DNA of 64,000 nt from Pseudomonas sputi (GCF_021603585.1 NZ_BQHI01000002.1:186001-250000), one strand, 5' to 3'; positions 8,585 through 22,394 are shown, numbered from the stretch's first letter. The notes: generated from the sequence alone by a model not told the origin. Numbers and translations are program-made.

Positions 8585-9409
8585 ATGGGCACTCTTACGG
8601 TCAACCAGAACAAACTGCAAAAGCGCCTGCGCCGCCTGGCCGGCGAAGCCGTCACCGACTTCAACATGATCGAAGACGGCGACAAGGTCATGGTCTGCCT
8701 GTCCGGGGGCAAGGACAGCTACACCATGCTCGACGTGCTGATGCACCTGCAGAAGGTTGCACCGATCAAGTTCGAGATCGTCGCCGTGAACATGGACCAG
8801 AAGCAGCCGGGTTTCCCCGAGCACGTGCTGCCGGCCTACCTGAAAGAACTGGGCATCGAGTACCACATCGTCGAGAAGGACACCTACTCGGTGGTCAAGG
8901 AGCTGATCCCGGAAGGCAAGACCACCTGCTCGCTGTGCTCGCGCCTGCGTCGCGGCACGCTGTACACCTTCGCCGACGAAATCGGCGCGACCAAAATGGC
9001 CCTCGGTCATCATCGCGACGACATCGTCGAGACGTTCTTCCTCAACATGTTCTTCAACGGCAGCCTCAAGGCCATGCCGCCGAAGCTGCGCGCCGACGAC
9101 GGGCGTAACGTGGTGATCCGTCCGCTGGCCTACTGCAACGAGAAAGACATCCAGGCTTACTCGGACTTCAAGCAGTTCCCGATCATCCCGTGCAACCTCT
9201 GCGGTTCCCAGGAAAACCTGCAGCGTCAGGTGGTCAAGGAAATGCTCCAGGACTGGGAGCGCAAGACCCCGGGGCGTACCGAAAGCATTTTCCGCAGCCT
9301 GCAGAACGTGATTCCTTCGCAACTGGCCGACCGCAATCTGTTTGACTTCACCAGCCTGAAGATCGACGAGACGGCGGCTTCGCGATTCGTCAATGTGGTG
9401 AACCTGTAA
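8585..9409 (+). CDS. ttcA: tRNA 2-thiocytidine(32) synthetase TtcA
   Basis: A 274-residue PP-loop ATPase that thiolates cytidine 32 of certain tRNAs. It shows the PP-loop SGGKDS at residues 40-45, the CxxC pair in [12 protein letters not shown], and the further Cys pair in IPCNLCGSQ; TtcA uses an iron-sulfur cluster held by cysteines. The ATG at 8585 (MGTLTVNQ) matches family length; the frame upstream is open but unrelated. A hairpin terminator follows the stop. Confidence 0.95.
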   Translation: MGTLTVNQNKLQKRLRRLAGEAVTDFNMIEDGDKVMVCLSGGKDSYTMLDVLMHLQKVAPIKFEIVAVNMDQKQPGFPEHVLPAYLKELGIEYHIVEKDTYSVVKELIPEGKTTCSLCSRLRRGTLYTFADEIGATKMALGHHRDDIVETFFLNMFFNGSLKAMPPKLRADDGRNVVIRPLAYCNEKDIQAYSDFKQFPIIPCNLCGSQENLQRQVVKEMLQDWERKTPGRTESIFRSLQNVIPSQLADRNLFDFTSLKIDETAASRFVNVVNL

Positions 9410-9429
9410 GCGATCCGATCGCTCGAAAG

Positions 9430-9454
9430 AAACGGCGCTCGCGGGCGCCGTTTT
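9430..9454 (+). terminator. Rho-independent terminator of ttcA
   Basis: Stem AAACGGCGC / GCGCCGTTT with a 6-nt loop and TTTT, 21 bp after the ttcA stop. Confidence 0.75.
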
Positions 9455-9477
9455 CAATTCATTTTTTAGGAGAGGGC

Positions 9478-10152
9478 ATGCGCGACTACAAGTGGCTGCA
9501 CGAATACTGTCTGAACCGCTTCGGTTCGGCGGCTGAACTGGAAGCCCATCTGCCCGTTCCCAAGACCCCGGCGCAACTGCGCAAGATCAGCGACGACCGT
9601 TACCTCTCGACCATGGCTCTGCGGGTGTTTCGTGCCGGACTCAAGCACAGTCTGGTGGACGCCAAGTGGCCGGCTTTCGAGGAAGTGTTTTTCAAGTTCG
9701 ACCCGGAAAAAGTCGTACTGATGAGCGCCGAACACCTTGAGCGGCTGATGCAGGATGCGCGGATCATCCGCCACCTGGGCAAACTCAAAAGCGTGCCGCG
9801 CAATGCGCAGTTCATTCTGGACGTCGAGAAGGAGAAGGGCAGTTTCGGCGCGTTGCTCGCTGACTGGCCGGTGACCGACATCGTCGGCCTGTGGACCTAC
9901 CTGAAAAAGCACGGCCACCAATTGGGTGGGCTGTCGGCGCCAAGGTTCCTGCGGATGGTCGGCAAGGACACCTTTGTGCCGAGCTACGACGTGGTCGCGG
10001 CACTGAATGCGCAGAAGATCGTCGACAAGGTGCCGAGCAGTCTTCGGGATCTGGCGACGGTGCAGAACGCGTTCAACCAGTGGCATGAAGAGAGCGATGG
10101 GCGGCCGATGAGCCAGATCTCGATGATGCTGGCGTACACCGTCAACCATTGA
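9478..10152 (+). CDS. DNA-3-methyladenine glycosylase I family protein
   Basis: A 224-residue protein resembling the Tag family of base-excision DNA glycosylases, with the family-like segments YLSTMALRVFRAGLKHSLV, WPAFEEVFFKFDPEKV and LGGLSAPRFLRMVGKDTFVPS. It lacks the canonical N-terminal zinc-binding Cys of E. coli Tag, so it is a divergent branch and activity on 3-methyladenine is inferred. The start has GGAGAGG immediately upstream. It converges with a DUF2069 gene, with a short palindromic element in the gap. Confidence 0.8.
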   Translation: MRDYKWLHEYCLNRFGSAAELEAHLPVPKTPAQLRKISDDRYLSTMALRVFRAGLKHSLVDAKWPAFEEVFFKFDPEKVVLMSAEHLERLMQDARIIRHLGKLKSVPRNAQFILDVEKEKGSFGALLADWPVTDIVGLWTYLKKHGHQLGGLSAPRFLRMVGKDTFVPSYDVVAALNAQKIVDKVPSSLRDLATVQNAFNQWHEESDGRPMSQISMMLAYTVNH

Positions 10153-10166
10153 GAAGTACTGCACTT

Positions 10167-10197
10167 GATCGTTCCCACGCTCTGCGTGGGAACGATC
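10167..10197. repeat. Short palindromic intergenic element, copy 2
   Basis: Same arms as copy 1 (GTTCCCACGC, GCGTGGGAAC) with loop TCT, flanked by GATC on both sides. It lies between the convergent Tag-like and DUF2069 genes. Confidence 0.88.
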
Positions 10198-10214
10198 TTG
10201 GCGTTGGAGCGCTG

Positions 10215-10640
10215 TCAGGTGACGGAAATCTCGCCTTCGCCGGCCAGTTTGCGGTTCAGCTGATACCGCCAGCGCACATACAGCAACGCCGAGCAGAACA
10301 CTGCCAGACTGGCGATCATCTCCAGTACGCCAAACAGCTGCCGGCTCGGGTCGTACGCCGCCAGTGCGCCCTTGATGAAATACAGGTTCACCACAAAGCA
10401 CATCCACGAATGCCCGCGTGCGCTGCCCATGATCATCCCCGGTGCCATGACCAGCCAAGGAATCAGTTCGATCAGCAGAATCACCCACGGCCGCGCGCCA
10501 TGCAGGTCGGCGAACACCAGGTAATACGCGGCGAGCAATCCGGCCAGGCCGAAAAAGCACAGCAGACTGATCACTCGCATCGCCCGCACCCGTGGCTCCA
10601 GCCACTCGACCGCGGGCAGGACTTTCGGCTTTCTGGCCAT
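10215..10640 (-). CDS. DUF2069 domain-containing membrane protein
   Basis: A 141-residue protein with a basic N-terminus and about four hydrophobic helices (VISLLCFFGLAGLLAAYYLVF, VILLIELIPWLVMAPGMIM and two more), matching DUF2069. The ATG (MARKPKVLP) lies one base after the stop of the upstream wrbA gene, so it is the last gene of an arsC-wrbA-DUF2069 operon. Its function is unknown. Confidence 0.82.
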   Translation of the reverse strand: MARKPKVLPAVEWLEPRVRAMRVISLLCFFGLAGLLAAYYLVFADLHGARPWVILLIELIPWLVMAPGMIMGSARGHSWMCFVVNLYFIKGALAAYDPSRQLFGVLEMIASLAVFCSALLYVRWRYQLNRKLAGEGEISVT

Positions 10641-10641
10641 C

Positions 10642-12170
<1,529 letters not shown>

Positions 12171-12192
12171 TTCGTTTTGGCTGATCGTCGCT

Positions 12193-12223
12193 GATCGTTC
12201 CCACGCTCTGCGTGGGAACGATC
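12193..12223. repeat. Short palindromic intergenic element, copy 3
   Basis: Identical to copy 2, including the flanking GATC on both sides. It lies between the convergent thioredoxin-lipoprotein and META-domain genes. Confidence 0.88.
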
Positions 12224-12239
12224 ATTCAGTGCAGCAGGA

Positions 12240-12644
12240 TCAGCCTTCTTCCAGCCACCAGCGCAACGGCTTGCCTTCGGCCGGCCAGAAGCGCATCTGT
12301 TCGATCGGCGAGATGTCCCAGCGTTCCACATGCTCCAGGGCCTGGAGGAAGCGTTGCTCCTGCTCCATCAGCGCCGGGGCACAGAGTTTGCGGGTCTTGC
12401 CGATCTTGCCGAAGCTCAGCTTGTCGCCATCCAGGGTGTACGGCGCGAACCAGTGGTTGCAGCCGCCATTGCCATACGCCCGTCCATCATCGCCCAGGGT
12501 CACGGTCAGGTGGCTGTAGTCCATCAGCGGACGCTCGCCGATCCATTCCAGAATGTAGCTGCGGTTCTGTTGCAGTTGCACAGGCTCGGCGGCGCAACCC
12601 ATCAGGCCGGCGCCGACAACAGCGGTCAGGGCCAGGTGTTTCAT
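12240..12644 (-). CDS. META domain-containing lipoprotein (HslJ-like)
   Basis: A 134-residue protein with a lipoprotein signal (VVGAGLMGCAAEP) and a META/DUF306-type domain, seen in the YGNGGCNHWFAPYTLDGDKLSFGKI stretch. The ATG (MKHLALTAV) overlaps the TGA of the upstream gene by one base (TGATG), indicating coupling. Relatives include HslJ, associated with heat shock and novobiocin tolerance; the role here is unknown. Confidence 0.82.
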   Translation of the reverse strand: MKHLALTAVVGAGLMGCAAEPVQLQQNRSYILEWIGERPLMDYSHLTVTLGDDGRAYGNGGCNHWFAPYTLDGDKLSFGKIGKTRKLCAPALMEQEQRFLQALEHVERWDISPIEQMRFWPAEGKPLRWWLEEG

Positions 12645-13078
12645 CACGCCGGCTCCTGGCATTTCGGGCACAGGTGCTTGTCGCCGACGGCTTTCCAGCC
12701 CAGCTCGGCGATGCGGGCGGTGGCGGCCGGTTTTTCCGCAGGCTTGCCCAGCTTGGCGTCCACGGCGAATTCGAAGCTCAGCGCCTTGGCGCAGCTGTCG
12801 CAGTTGACCTGCCAGGTGTGGATCGCCAGTTCACCGAATACCGGGCCGGTGGTCATGGCCGTCCATTGGCCCGGCGGGTTGATCAGGTGGCGGACGGTGT
12901 CGACGGTCAGGCGCATGGACAAGTCCTTGCTGCCTTTGAGGGTCACGACCAGCACGTCGCCGATGCGGATCGAGCCACCGTTGCCGGTGACCTGATAACG
13001 GCCCGGAACCAGGGCGCGGCATTCGGTGAGGGTGTGTTGCGGGTTCATCAGGGTGTAGCGGAAATCGTGTTCGACCAT
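12644..13078 (-). CDS. Conserved hypothetical protein with zinc-ribbon-like cysteines
   Basis: A 144-residue cytoplasmic protein, not assigned to a named family here. The first 80 residues look like a beta-rich domain (PGRYQVTGNGGSIRIGDVLVVTL). CDSC (Cys93, Cys96) and the C-terminal CPKC (Cys137, Cys140) could together bind zinc. The ATG (MVEHDFRYTL) follows a strong GGAGGA site. It is translationally coupled to the META lipoprotein downstream. Confidence 0.75.
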   Translation of the reverse strand: MVEHDFRYTLMNPQHTLTECRALVPGRYQVTGNGGSIRIGDVLVVTLKGSKDLSMRLTVDTVRHLINPPGQWTAMTTGPVFGELAIHTWQVNCDSCAKALSFEFAVDAKLGKPAEKPAATARIAELGWKAVGDKHLCPKCQEPA

Positions 13079-13211
13079 GGGTCCTCCAAATATGCGCGAC
13101 ATGCTAGCACGGGCTTGATTGCAGAATGATGCGCGCGTGCGACCTTCGATCCGGTTCAAATCGACACCGCAGTCGTGGCAAACTGCCGCCTTCATTTTCA
13201 AGGAACGGAAC

Positions 13212-13652
13212 ATGGCGCTGATCGAATGTTATGAATGCAAGCGGAGCATCAGCTCCGAAGCGACGGCATGCATTCATTGCGGGGCCCCGCTGGCAGAGGC
13301 GCCTGCTTCGCACGCCCAGACGGGCACGTCGACAATTTCCTTTGGCAGCCTGCCGCGCAACAAGGCTGTGCCCGAGGCTTATGTTCCGCCGCCGGCACCC
13401 GAGCGGCCGAAGATCATGCCGGCCGCGGCGGGGCGCCGCCGTCGTTCGCAGCCGGTCGAGCCGGTGCTGAACCCGGATGGCTCGCGCCCGGTAGAAGGCT
13501 GGCTGAAGATCATGGCGTTTCTGATGCCGCTGGTGTTTGTGTGGTTCCTGCTGCGCAGCGGGCACTCCCTCAAGCAACGTTTACTGGGATTCGGCTGGCT
13601 GGCGCTGTTGATCCTGTGCGTGGCGATTACCCCGACACCGCCTCCGGTCTGA
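13212..13652 (+). CDS. Zinc-ribbon membrane protein
   Basis: A 146-residue protein with an N-terminal zinc ribbon (CYEC, Cys6/Cys9; CIHC, Cys20/Cys23), a proline/arginine-rich linker, and two hydrophobic helices near the C-terminus (WLKIMAFLMPLVFVWFLL and LGFGWLALLILCVAI). It is probably anchored in the inner membrane with the zinc ribbon in the cytoplasm. The ATG at 13212 follows AAGGAACGG. It ends 10 bp from the convergent ldhA. Its function is unknown. Confidence 0.75.
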   Translation: MALIECYECKRSISSEATACIHCGAPLAEAPASHAQTGTSTISFGSLPRNKAVPEAYVPPPAPERPKIMPAAAGRRRRSQPVEPVLNPDGSRPVEGWLKIMAFLMPLVFVWFLLRSGHSLKQRLLGFGWLALLILCVAITPTPPPV

Positions 13653-13662
13653 GTCCGATCGT

Positions 13663-14652
13663 TCAGCCCTCGACCTGGTTCTGCGGCGTACCCGCCGCCC
13701 AGGTCGCGATGTTGTGCAGGGTGGTTGCGGCAATCGCGTCCAGCGCCTCGTGGGTCAGAAACGCCTGATGCGCGGTGACGATCACATTCGGGAACGTCAG
13801 CAGCCGCGCCAGCACGTCGTCCTGTAGCGGCAGGTCGGAACGGTCCTCGAAAAACAGCTGCGCTTCCTCTTCATACACATCCAGTCCCAGATAACCGAGT
13901 TGGCCGTCCTTCAGGGCGTCGATCAGCGCCGGCGTGTCCACCAGACCACCACGCCCGGTGTTGATCAGCATTGCCCCCGGTTGCATGTGCGCCAGCGAGT
14001 CGCGGTTGATCAGGTGTCTGCTCTGCTCGTTGAGCGGGCAGTGCAGGCTGATGATCCGCGCTTGCGCCAGCAGATCCGGCAGGCTCAGGTAGCGCGCGCC
14101 CAAGGCTTCGACGGCGGGATTCGGATGAGGGTCGTAGGCCAGCAGTTCGCAGCCGAAGCCGTGCATGATCTTCGCGAACGTCGCGCCGATCTGCCCGGTG
14201 CCGACGATGCCGACCGTTTTGCCTACCAGGTCAAAACCGGTAAGACCATGCAGGCTGAAATCGCCTTCGCGGGTGCGGTTGTAGGCCCGGTGCAGACGGC
14301 GGTTGAGGGCGAGGATCAACGCCACCGCATGCTCCGCCACCGCGTGGGGCGAGTAGGCCGGTACACGCACGACGGCCAGCCCGAGGCGTTTGGCAACGGC
14401 CAGGTCCACATGGTTGTAGCCGGCCGAACGCAAGGCGATCAGGCGTGTACCGCCGGCGGCCAGACGTTCGAGCACAGGGGCGCTGAGGTCATCGTTGATG
14501 AATGCGCAGACCACCTCGTGGTGTTCGGCCAACGCTGCCGTGTCGAGGCTGAGCCGGGCTGGCTGAAAGTGCAGTTCGATCCCGGCCGGGCAGTCGGCGG
14601 CGAGGAAACTGTCGCGGTCGTAGGTCTGGCTGCTGAAAACGATCGTGCGCAT
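13663..14652 (-). CDS. ldhA: D-lactate dehydrogenase / 2-hydroxyacid dehydrogenase
   Basis: A 329-residue NAD-dependent D-2-hydroxyacid dehydrogenase. It shows the Rossmann motif GIVGTGQIG and the catalytic Arg in NTGRGGLVD, with Glu in GLDVYEEE and His in TAHQAFLT. The ATG (MRTIVFSSQ) follows GGAGGA. It lies directly downstream of gacS on the same strand, the same order as PA0927-PA0928 in P. aeruginosa, where LdhA makes D-lactate under low oxygen. Confidence 0.92.
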   Translation of the reverse strand: MRTIVFSSQTYDRDSFLAADCPAGIELHFQPARLSLDTAALAEHHEVVCAFINDDLSAPVLERLAAGGTRLIALRSAGYNHVDLAVAKRLGLAVVRVPAYSPHAVAEHAVALILALNRRLHRAYNRTREGDFSLHGLTGFDLVGKTVGIVGTGQIGATFAKIMHGFGCELLAYDPHPNPAVEALGARYLSLPDLLAQARIISLHCPLNEQSRHLINRDSLAHMQPGAMLINTGRGGLVDTPALIDALKDGQLGYLGLDVYEEEAQLFFEDRSDLPLQDDVLARLLTFPNVIVTAHQAFLTHEALDAIAATTLHNIATWAAGTPQNQVEG

Positions 14653-14735
14653 GAAATCCTCCTGGAGCATCGACGCGGGCGCAAATCACCCGCGACAACT
14701 GTAGCCGCGTCGGCGTTGATCGGCATTGCCGTGGA

Positions 14736-17498
<2,763 letters not shown>

Positions 17499-17714
17499 GC
17501 CTTTCTCCTGCATCCCGCTGATCGTTGACTCACACGTGCGTCCGGCACGCGGTATCGGCGCAGTGTAGCGATTTGCTCAGGGACGTTGTCGGGAAAAATG
17601 ATGTCGTTGTTCTTCACTTGGGCACCTGTCATCTGTCCGACAGGTCAAGCTTGGGTTGCCGGGCGCCGGGCAATCTTGAATAATCGCCCAACTGAGAATT
17701 ATTTGCAGATAGTC

Positions 17715-18437
17715 ATGACTCCTGTCTCTATTGGCCAACCCCGCATTCTTTCCATCGAAGACGATCCCGTCCTCGGTGCCTATGTCCATGAACAATTGGG
17801 CCGCAGCGGTTTTCAGGTGACCTGGTGCCAGAACGGCAGCGAAGGCCTGAGCATTGCCCGGCGCCAGCCGTTCGATGTGGTGTTGATGGACATTCTGTTG
17901 CCGGGGCTCGACGGTCTGAATGTCCTGACCCAACTGCGTCAGAGTCATTCCACCCCGGTGCTGCTGATGTCGGCGCTGGGTGCCGAAGCCGACCGCATCA
18001 GCGGATTCCGTCTCGGCGCAGACGACTATCTGCCCAAACCCTTCAGCATGGCCGAGCTACATGTGCGGATCGAGGCGATCCTGCGCCGGGTCGCCCTTGA
18101 CCGTCGCCCGGCGGCCGTGGTCCCGGTGGTGCCGGTCGGCGGGCTGCGTTTCGACGACGAGCAGTGCGAGGTGTTCTACCGCGATCAGCCCGCCGGCCTG
18201 ACCCGCAGCGAATACCGCCTGCTGGAAACCCTCAATCGCAACGACGAGGAAGTGCTGAGCAAGGCCTTCCTTTATCAGCACGTTCTGCAGCGCGGATACG
18301 CGGCCCATGATCGCAGCCTTGATATGCACATCAGCCAGATCCGCCGCAAACTCAAGTCGGTCGGTTACACCGAGCGCGAAGTGCGCACGGTGTGGGGCAA
18401 GGGTTACGTCCTGAGTGCCGTCGATGAAAGTGTCTGA
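17715..18437 (+). CDS. pirR: OmpR-family response regulator, PirR-like
   Basis: A 240-residue response regulator with a receiver domain (acidic pocket IEDDP, phospho-acceptor Asp59 in VLMDILLPGLDG, Lys in LPKPFS) and a C-terminal winged helix (about residues 145-235). The ATG at 17715 (MTPVSIGQPR) is the first that fits the family. The position between gacS and a kinase followed by cysM matches PirR of P. aeruginosa, which activates the enterobactin receptor gene pirA. No pirA is present here, so its target may be elsewhere or different. Confidence 0.78.
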   Translation: MTPVSIGQPRILSIEDDPVLGAYVHEQLGRSGFQVTWCQNGSEGLSIARRQPFDVVLMDILLPGLDGLNVLTQLRQSHSTPVLLMSALGAEADRISGFRLGADDYLPKPFSMAELHVRIEAILRRVALDRRPAAVVPVVPVGGLRFDDEQCEVFYRDQPAGLTRSEYRLLETLNRNDEEVLSKAFLYQHVLQRGYAAHDRSLDMHISQIRRKLKSVGYTEREVRTVWGKGYVLSAVDESV

Positions 18438-19848
18438 CCTGCCGGGCCGGCACTCGCTGTTCTGGAAACTCGCCTGCCTGCTGGTGGCGTTCTGTCTGTT
18501 GATGATCTGGCTGAGCTGGTCCTGGGGCTGGTATATGGAACAGCGCAATCAGTTCCTCTCCGATGACGCCCGTCGCACCCTGAGTCGTTATGCCGCCGAG
18601 GCGGAGCGCGCCTGGCAGCAAGGCGAGCGCGATGGTATCGATAGCTGGTTGCAGAGCATGGAGCTGCGCGAAGCCGGCTGGGTCGGCGTGATCGGCGGCA
18701 ATCTGCAGTCGCTGGGCAGTCAGCCATTGAACGCTCAGGAGCTTCAGCGCCTGACCTTCCTGCGAGGCCTTGACTGGCCGATTCACAAAAAGGGCCGGCC
18801 GTGGCTGCGGGTACCGTTCCCCGTTGATCCGACCGCGGGCAGCCTGGTCATCGAGTTGCCCGAGCGATTCCTGCCGGGGAAATATCGGGTGTTCTGGCGA
18901 GTCATCACCAATGGTGTGATTCCCGGTCTGTTCACCTTGCTGCTGTGCGTCGGCCTGTATCGCCTGCTGGTGGTGCCGCTGAACAATCTGCGCGAGCAGG
19001 CCAATGCGTGGCGTGCCGATCAATTGAATGTGCGGTTGTCCAGCGGCATCACCCAGCGCCCCGATGAGCTTGGCGAACTGGCCCGTGCCTTCGACTCGAT
19101 GTCCGAACGCCTGCAATCCACCGTGGCCCTGCAACAACAGCTGTTGCGCGACCTGTCCCACGAACTGCGCACGCCCCTGAGCCGGTTGCGGGTTGCCAGC
19201 GAAAGCGAGCAGCAGTTGCAACCGCTGCGCGAACGTATCGGTCGCGAAATCGACGTGATGCAGCGGCTGGTGGAAGACACCCTGCAACTGGCCTGGCTCG
19301 ACACCGAACGCGCCCCATTGCCGGACGAAGCGATCCAGATTCAGGCGCTGTGGGAAATGCTCACGGAAAACGCCTGCTACGAAAGCTGCTATCCGGTGGG
19401 GCAGTTGCAGTGTGGCGTCGACGCTTCCTGCTGGGTGCGCGGCAATCTCAACACCCTGGCCCAGGCCCTGGAAAACATTCTGCGCAATGCGATTCGACAT
19501 TCGCCACCGGGCGGCATCGTGCGGCTCGACGGTCGACGGGACGGCGATTACTGGCACCTGTGGCTGGAGGACGAAGGTGGCGGCGTGGCCGAAGCCGATC
19601 TTGAGCGGATCTTCTCGCCCTTCATTCGACTCGACGGCTCGCGGCCGGGGGATGGTGGGTTTGGTCTGGGGCTGAGCATCGCGAGGAACGCGGTGCAACG
19701 CCAGGGCGGAACATTGTGGGCCGAGAACGGCCCGTCGGGATTGCGCTTGAATCTGCGGTTGGTGGCGGATGACAGTGTTGTCGCTCCCGACGCCATCGCT
19801 GGCAAGCCAGCTCCCACAGTTGGCATGAGCCGCCCGCAGATTGTGTGA
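18424..19848 (+). CDS. pirS: Sensor histidine kinase, PirS-like, with REP-derived C-terminus
   Basis: A 474-residue sensor kinase with TM1 at about residues 15-35, a periplasmic segment of about 120 residues, TM2 at about 163-183, HAMP, H-box LSHELRTPLSRL with His246, and HATPase (N-box ENILRNAIRHS, G-box GGFGLGLSIARN). It overlaps the regulator gene by 14 bp; a GTG three codons upstream is an alternative start. The final 20 or so residues (DAIAGKPAPTVG...) are encoded by a REP-like palindrome, so the ancestral stop has apparently been lost or replaced. Confidence 0.78.
   Translation: MKVSDLPGRHSLFWKLACLLVAFCLLMIWLSWSWGWYMEQRNQFLSDDARRTLSRYAAEAERAWQQGERDGIDSWLQSMELREAGWVGVIGGNLQSLGSQPLNAQELQRLTFLRGLDWPIHKKGRPWLRVPFPVDPTAGSLVIELPERFLPGKYRVFWRVITNGVIPGLFTLLLCVGLYRLLVVPLNNLREQANAWRADQLNVRLSSGITQRPDELGELARAFDSMSERLQSTVALQQQLLRDLSHELRTPLSRLRVASESEQQLQPLRERIGREIDVMQRLVEDTLQLAWLDTERAPLPDEAIQIQALWEMLTENACYESCYPVGQLQCGVDASCWVRGNLNTLAQALENILRNAIRHSPPGGIVRLDGRRDGDYWHLWLEDEGGGVAEADLERIFSPFIRLDGSRPGDGGFGLGLSIARNAVQRQGGTLWAENGPSGLRLNLRLVADDSVVAPDAIAGKPAPTVGMSRPQIV
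19794..19821. repeat. REP-like palindrome inside the 3' end of the pirS-like gene
   Basis: CATCGCTGGCAAGCCAGCTC followed by CCACAG has the form of common fluorescent-pseudomonad REP elements (inverted CTGGC / GCCAG core). Unusually, it is translated as the end of a kinase gene. Confidence 0.65.
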
Positions 19849-19886
19849 GCGGCACAGGAAAGTGACAGCACTGCTGACTCTTTTTA

Positions 19887-19913
19887 AAAAGTCGCACCAC
19901 TGGCGCGACTTTT
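19887..19913 (+). terminator. Terminator after the pirRS-like genes
   Basis: Stem AAAAGTCGC / GCGACTTTT with a 9-nt loop, about 40 bp after the kinase stop and about 100 bp before cysM. Confidence 0.55.
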
Positions 19914-20018
19914 ACTGCTTATTCCAAGAAACCATAAGCACCACACTTTGCGTGATATGGCCTGCGCAGGTTTGCCGGTATGATAGGCGCCCCCGCAGTC
20001 CGGATTGCGAAAAACGCC

Positions 20019-20921
20019 ATGACCTTGCAGTACCCAACCATCGCCGATTGCGTCGGCAACACGCCGCTGGTGCGTTTGCAGCGCCTGCCCGGTGTCACCA
20101 GCAACACCCTTTTGCTCAAGCTCGAAGGGAACAACCCGGCGGGTTCGGTCAAGGATCGTCCGGCGCTGTCGATGATCACCCGCGCCGAGTTGCGCGGGCA
20201 GATCCACGAAGGCGATACGCTGATCGAAGCAACCTCGGGCAACACCGGGATCGCCCTGGCGATGGCCGCCGCGATCAAGGGTTACAAGATGATCCTGATC
20301 ATGCCGGACAACTCCAGCGCAGAACGTAAGGCGGCGATGACCGCTTACGGCGCAGAGCTGATTCTGGTCAGCCAGGAAGAGGGCATGGAAGGCGCTCGCG
20401 ATCTCGCCCAGCGGATGGAAGCCGAAGGCCGTGGCAAGGTGCTGGATCAGTTCGCCAACGGCGACAATCCTGAAGCGCACTACACCACCACCGGCCCGGA
20501 AATCTGGCGTCAGACCCAGGGCTCCATCACCCATTTCGTCAGTTCCATGGGCACCACCGGCACCATCATGGGCGTGTCGCGCTACCTCAAGGAGCAGAAC
20601 GACAACGTGCAGATCATCGGCCTGCAACCGATGGAAGGCTCGGCCATTCCCGGCATCCGCCGCTGGCCGCAGGAGTACCTGCCGAAGATCTATCAGGCCG
20701 ACCGCGTCGACCGCATCGTCGACATGGCGCAAAGCGAAGCCGAGGATGTCACCCGGCGCCTGGCCCGCGAAGAGGGCATCTTCTGTGGCGTGTCCTCGGG
20801 CGGTGCGGTGGCAGCGATGCTGCGCCTGTCCAGAGAAGTTGAAAACGCGGTGATCGTCGCGATCATCTGCGACCGTGGCGACCGTTACCTGTCGACCGGC
20901 ATTTTCGACGCGCCCCACTGA
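20019..20921 (+). CDS. cysM: Cysteine synthase B (O-acetylserine sulfhydrylase) CysM
   Basis: A 300-residue PLP enzyme that makes cysteine (or S-sulfocysteine) from O-acetylserine. The PLP lysine is Lys45 (AGSVKDRPA), the phosphate/carboxylate loop is EATSGNTG, and the C-terminal PLP pocket is [11 protein letters not shown]. The ATG at 20019 gives the expected family length. Its stop overlaps the rlmD start (TGATGG). cysM-rlmD-relA-mazG order is conserved in Pseudomonas. Confidence 0.94.
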   Translation: MTLQYPTIADCVGNTPLVRLQRLPGVTSNTLLLKLEGNNPAGSVKDRPALSMITRAELRGQIHEGDTLIEATSGNTGIALAMAAAIKGYKMILIMPDNSSAERKAAMTAYGAELILVSQEEGMEGARDLAQRMEAEGRGKVLDQFANGDNPEAHYTTTGPEIWRQTQGSITHFVSSMGTTGTIMGVSRYLKEQNDNVQIIGLQPMEGSAIPGIRRWPQEYLPKIYQADRVDRIVDMAQSEAEDVTRRLAREEGIFCGVSSGGAVAAMLRLSREVENAVIVAIICDRGDRYLSTGIFDAPH

Positions 20922-22306
20922 TGGCCAAGCATGAGAGAGGCCTGCGCTTCCAGCCCACCGGCGGCAGCAAGGCCGCGCAAATCCCGACCGGCAAAAAGCA
21001 GCGCCTGAGCATCGAGCGCCTGGCCAATGACGGTCGCGGCATCGCGTTTTTTGAAGGCAAAACCTGGTTCGTCCTCGGCGCCCTGGCGGGTGAAGAGGTC
21101 GAAGCGCGGGTGCTCGGTGCCCACGGCAAAGTGGTCGAGGCGCGCACCGAGCGCGTGTTCACCGCCAGTCAATTGCGCCGTCCCGCACCTTGCCAGCACG
21201 CCGGACGTTGCGGCGGTTGCAGCGTTCAGCATCTGCCCCACAACGAACAGCTTGCCCTGAAACAGCGCATGCTCGCCGAGCAGTTGTCGCGAGTCGCCGG
21301 TGCCGAGCCCCAGGAGTGGGCGGCGCCGTTGACCGGTCCCGAATTCGGCTACCGTCGCCGCGCCCGGATCGCCGTGCGCTGGGACAGCAAGGCCAAAAAG
21401 CTCGAAGTCGGTTTCCGCGCCGCCGGCAGCCAGGACATCGTCGCGATCAGCGAATGCCCGGTGCTGGTACAGCCCTTGCAACCGATCATGGCCCGTTTGC
21501 CGGAGATGCTTCGGCGCTTGAGCAAGCCTCAGGCGCTGGGGCATGTCGAATTGTTCAGTGGCTCGTCACTTGCCGTCCTGCTGCGTCACATGGCGCCGCT
21601 GTCCGAGGCCGACCTGACGATCCTCAAGGATTTCTGCGTGTTCCATGAAGCGCAACTCTGGCTGCATGGCGAAGGCGAACCGCAGCCGGTGGATGATGCA
21701 CAGTCGCTCGGTTACCGCCTGGAACAATGGAATCTGCAACTGGCTTACCGGCCGGGGGATTTCATCCAGGTCAACGCCGGGGTCAACGAGGCCATGGTCG
21801 CCCAGGCGCTGGACTGGTTGAAACCGACGAGCGATGAGCGCGTGCTCGACCTGTTCTGCGGCCTGGGCAACTTCGCCCTGCCGCTGGCGAAAGCCGCGCG
21901 TGAAGTGGTGGCGGTCGAAGGCGTGCAGACCATGGTCGATCGCGCGGCGGCCAATGCCGCTAGCAACAATTTGCATAACACAAAGTTTTTTCAGGCCGAT
22001 TTATCCCAGCCTTTGACCGATGCCCAGTGGATCGGAAACGGCTTTTCTGCGGTACTCTTGGACCCACCGCGCGACGGTGCTTTCGAGGTGGTGCGCAAAC
22101 TGGCGACCCTGGGCGCCAAACGGCTGGTGTACGTGTCGTGCAACCCTGCAACTCTGGCGCGCGATACGGTCGAATTGATCAAGCAGGGCTACCGGTTAAA
22201 ACGTGCCGGGATTCTCGATATGTTTCCTCAGACGGCACATGTCGAGGCCATGGCGTTATTTGAAGCGAGCCAGGATGGCTCGTCTGATCCGACTGGTCGT
22301 CCGTAG
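20921..22306 (+). CDS. rlmD: 23S rRNA (uracil-1939-C5)-methyltransferase RlmD
   Basis: A 461-residue RumA-type enzyme. It has an N-terminal TRAM domain (about residues 25-80), the [4Fe-4S] cysteines in [13 protein letters not shown] (about 90-100) plus a later Cys (SECPVL), and a SAM-binding Rossmann domain ([14 protein letters not shown]). The nucleophile/base region is [12 protein letters not shown]. It starts by overlapping the cysM stop, so the two are co-translated. Confidence 0.94.
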   Translation: MAKHERGLRFQPTGGSKAAQIPTGKKQRLSIERLANDGRGIAFFEGKTWFVLGALAGEEVEARVLGAHGKVVEARTERVFTASQLRRPAPCQHAGRCGGCSVQHLPHNEQLALKQRMLAEQLSRVAGAEPQEWAAPLTGPEFGYRRRARIAVRWDSKAKKLEVGFRAAGSQDIVAISECPVLVQPLQPIMARLPEMLRRLSKPQALGHVELFSGSSLAVLLRHMAPLSEADLTILKDFCVFHEAQLWLHGEGEPQPVDDAQSLGYRLEQWNLQLAYRPGDFIQVNAGVNEAMVAQALDWLKPTSDERVLDLFCGLGNFALPLAKAAREVVAVEGVQTMVDRAAANAASNNLHNTKFFQADLSQPLTDAQWIGNGFSAVLLDPPRDGAFEVVRKLATLGAKRLVYVSCNPATLARDTVELIKQGYRLKRAGILDMFPQTAHVEAMALFEASQDGSSDPTGRP

Positions 22307-22394
22307 CGCTCGCCTTGGCCCCGCGAGCGCGAACGGGCATTGACGGTCAGTGATTTGACGCATTGAATCTGCGTCGTAGGGAAGGTAAAGCAAG

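Noticed and set aside
10149-10197. Short peptides containing DRSHALRGND read from the palindromic elements
   Set aside because: They arise only because the repeated palindrome is open in that frame; no start or ribosome context is conserved.
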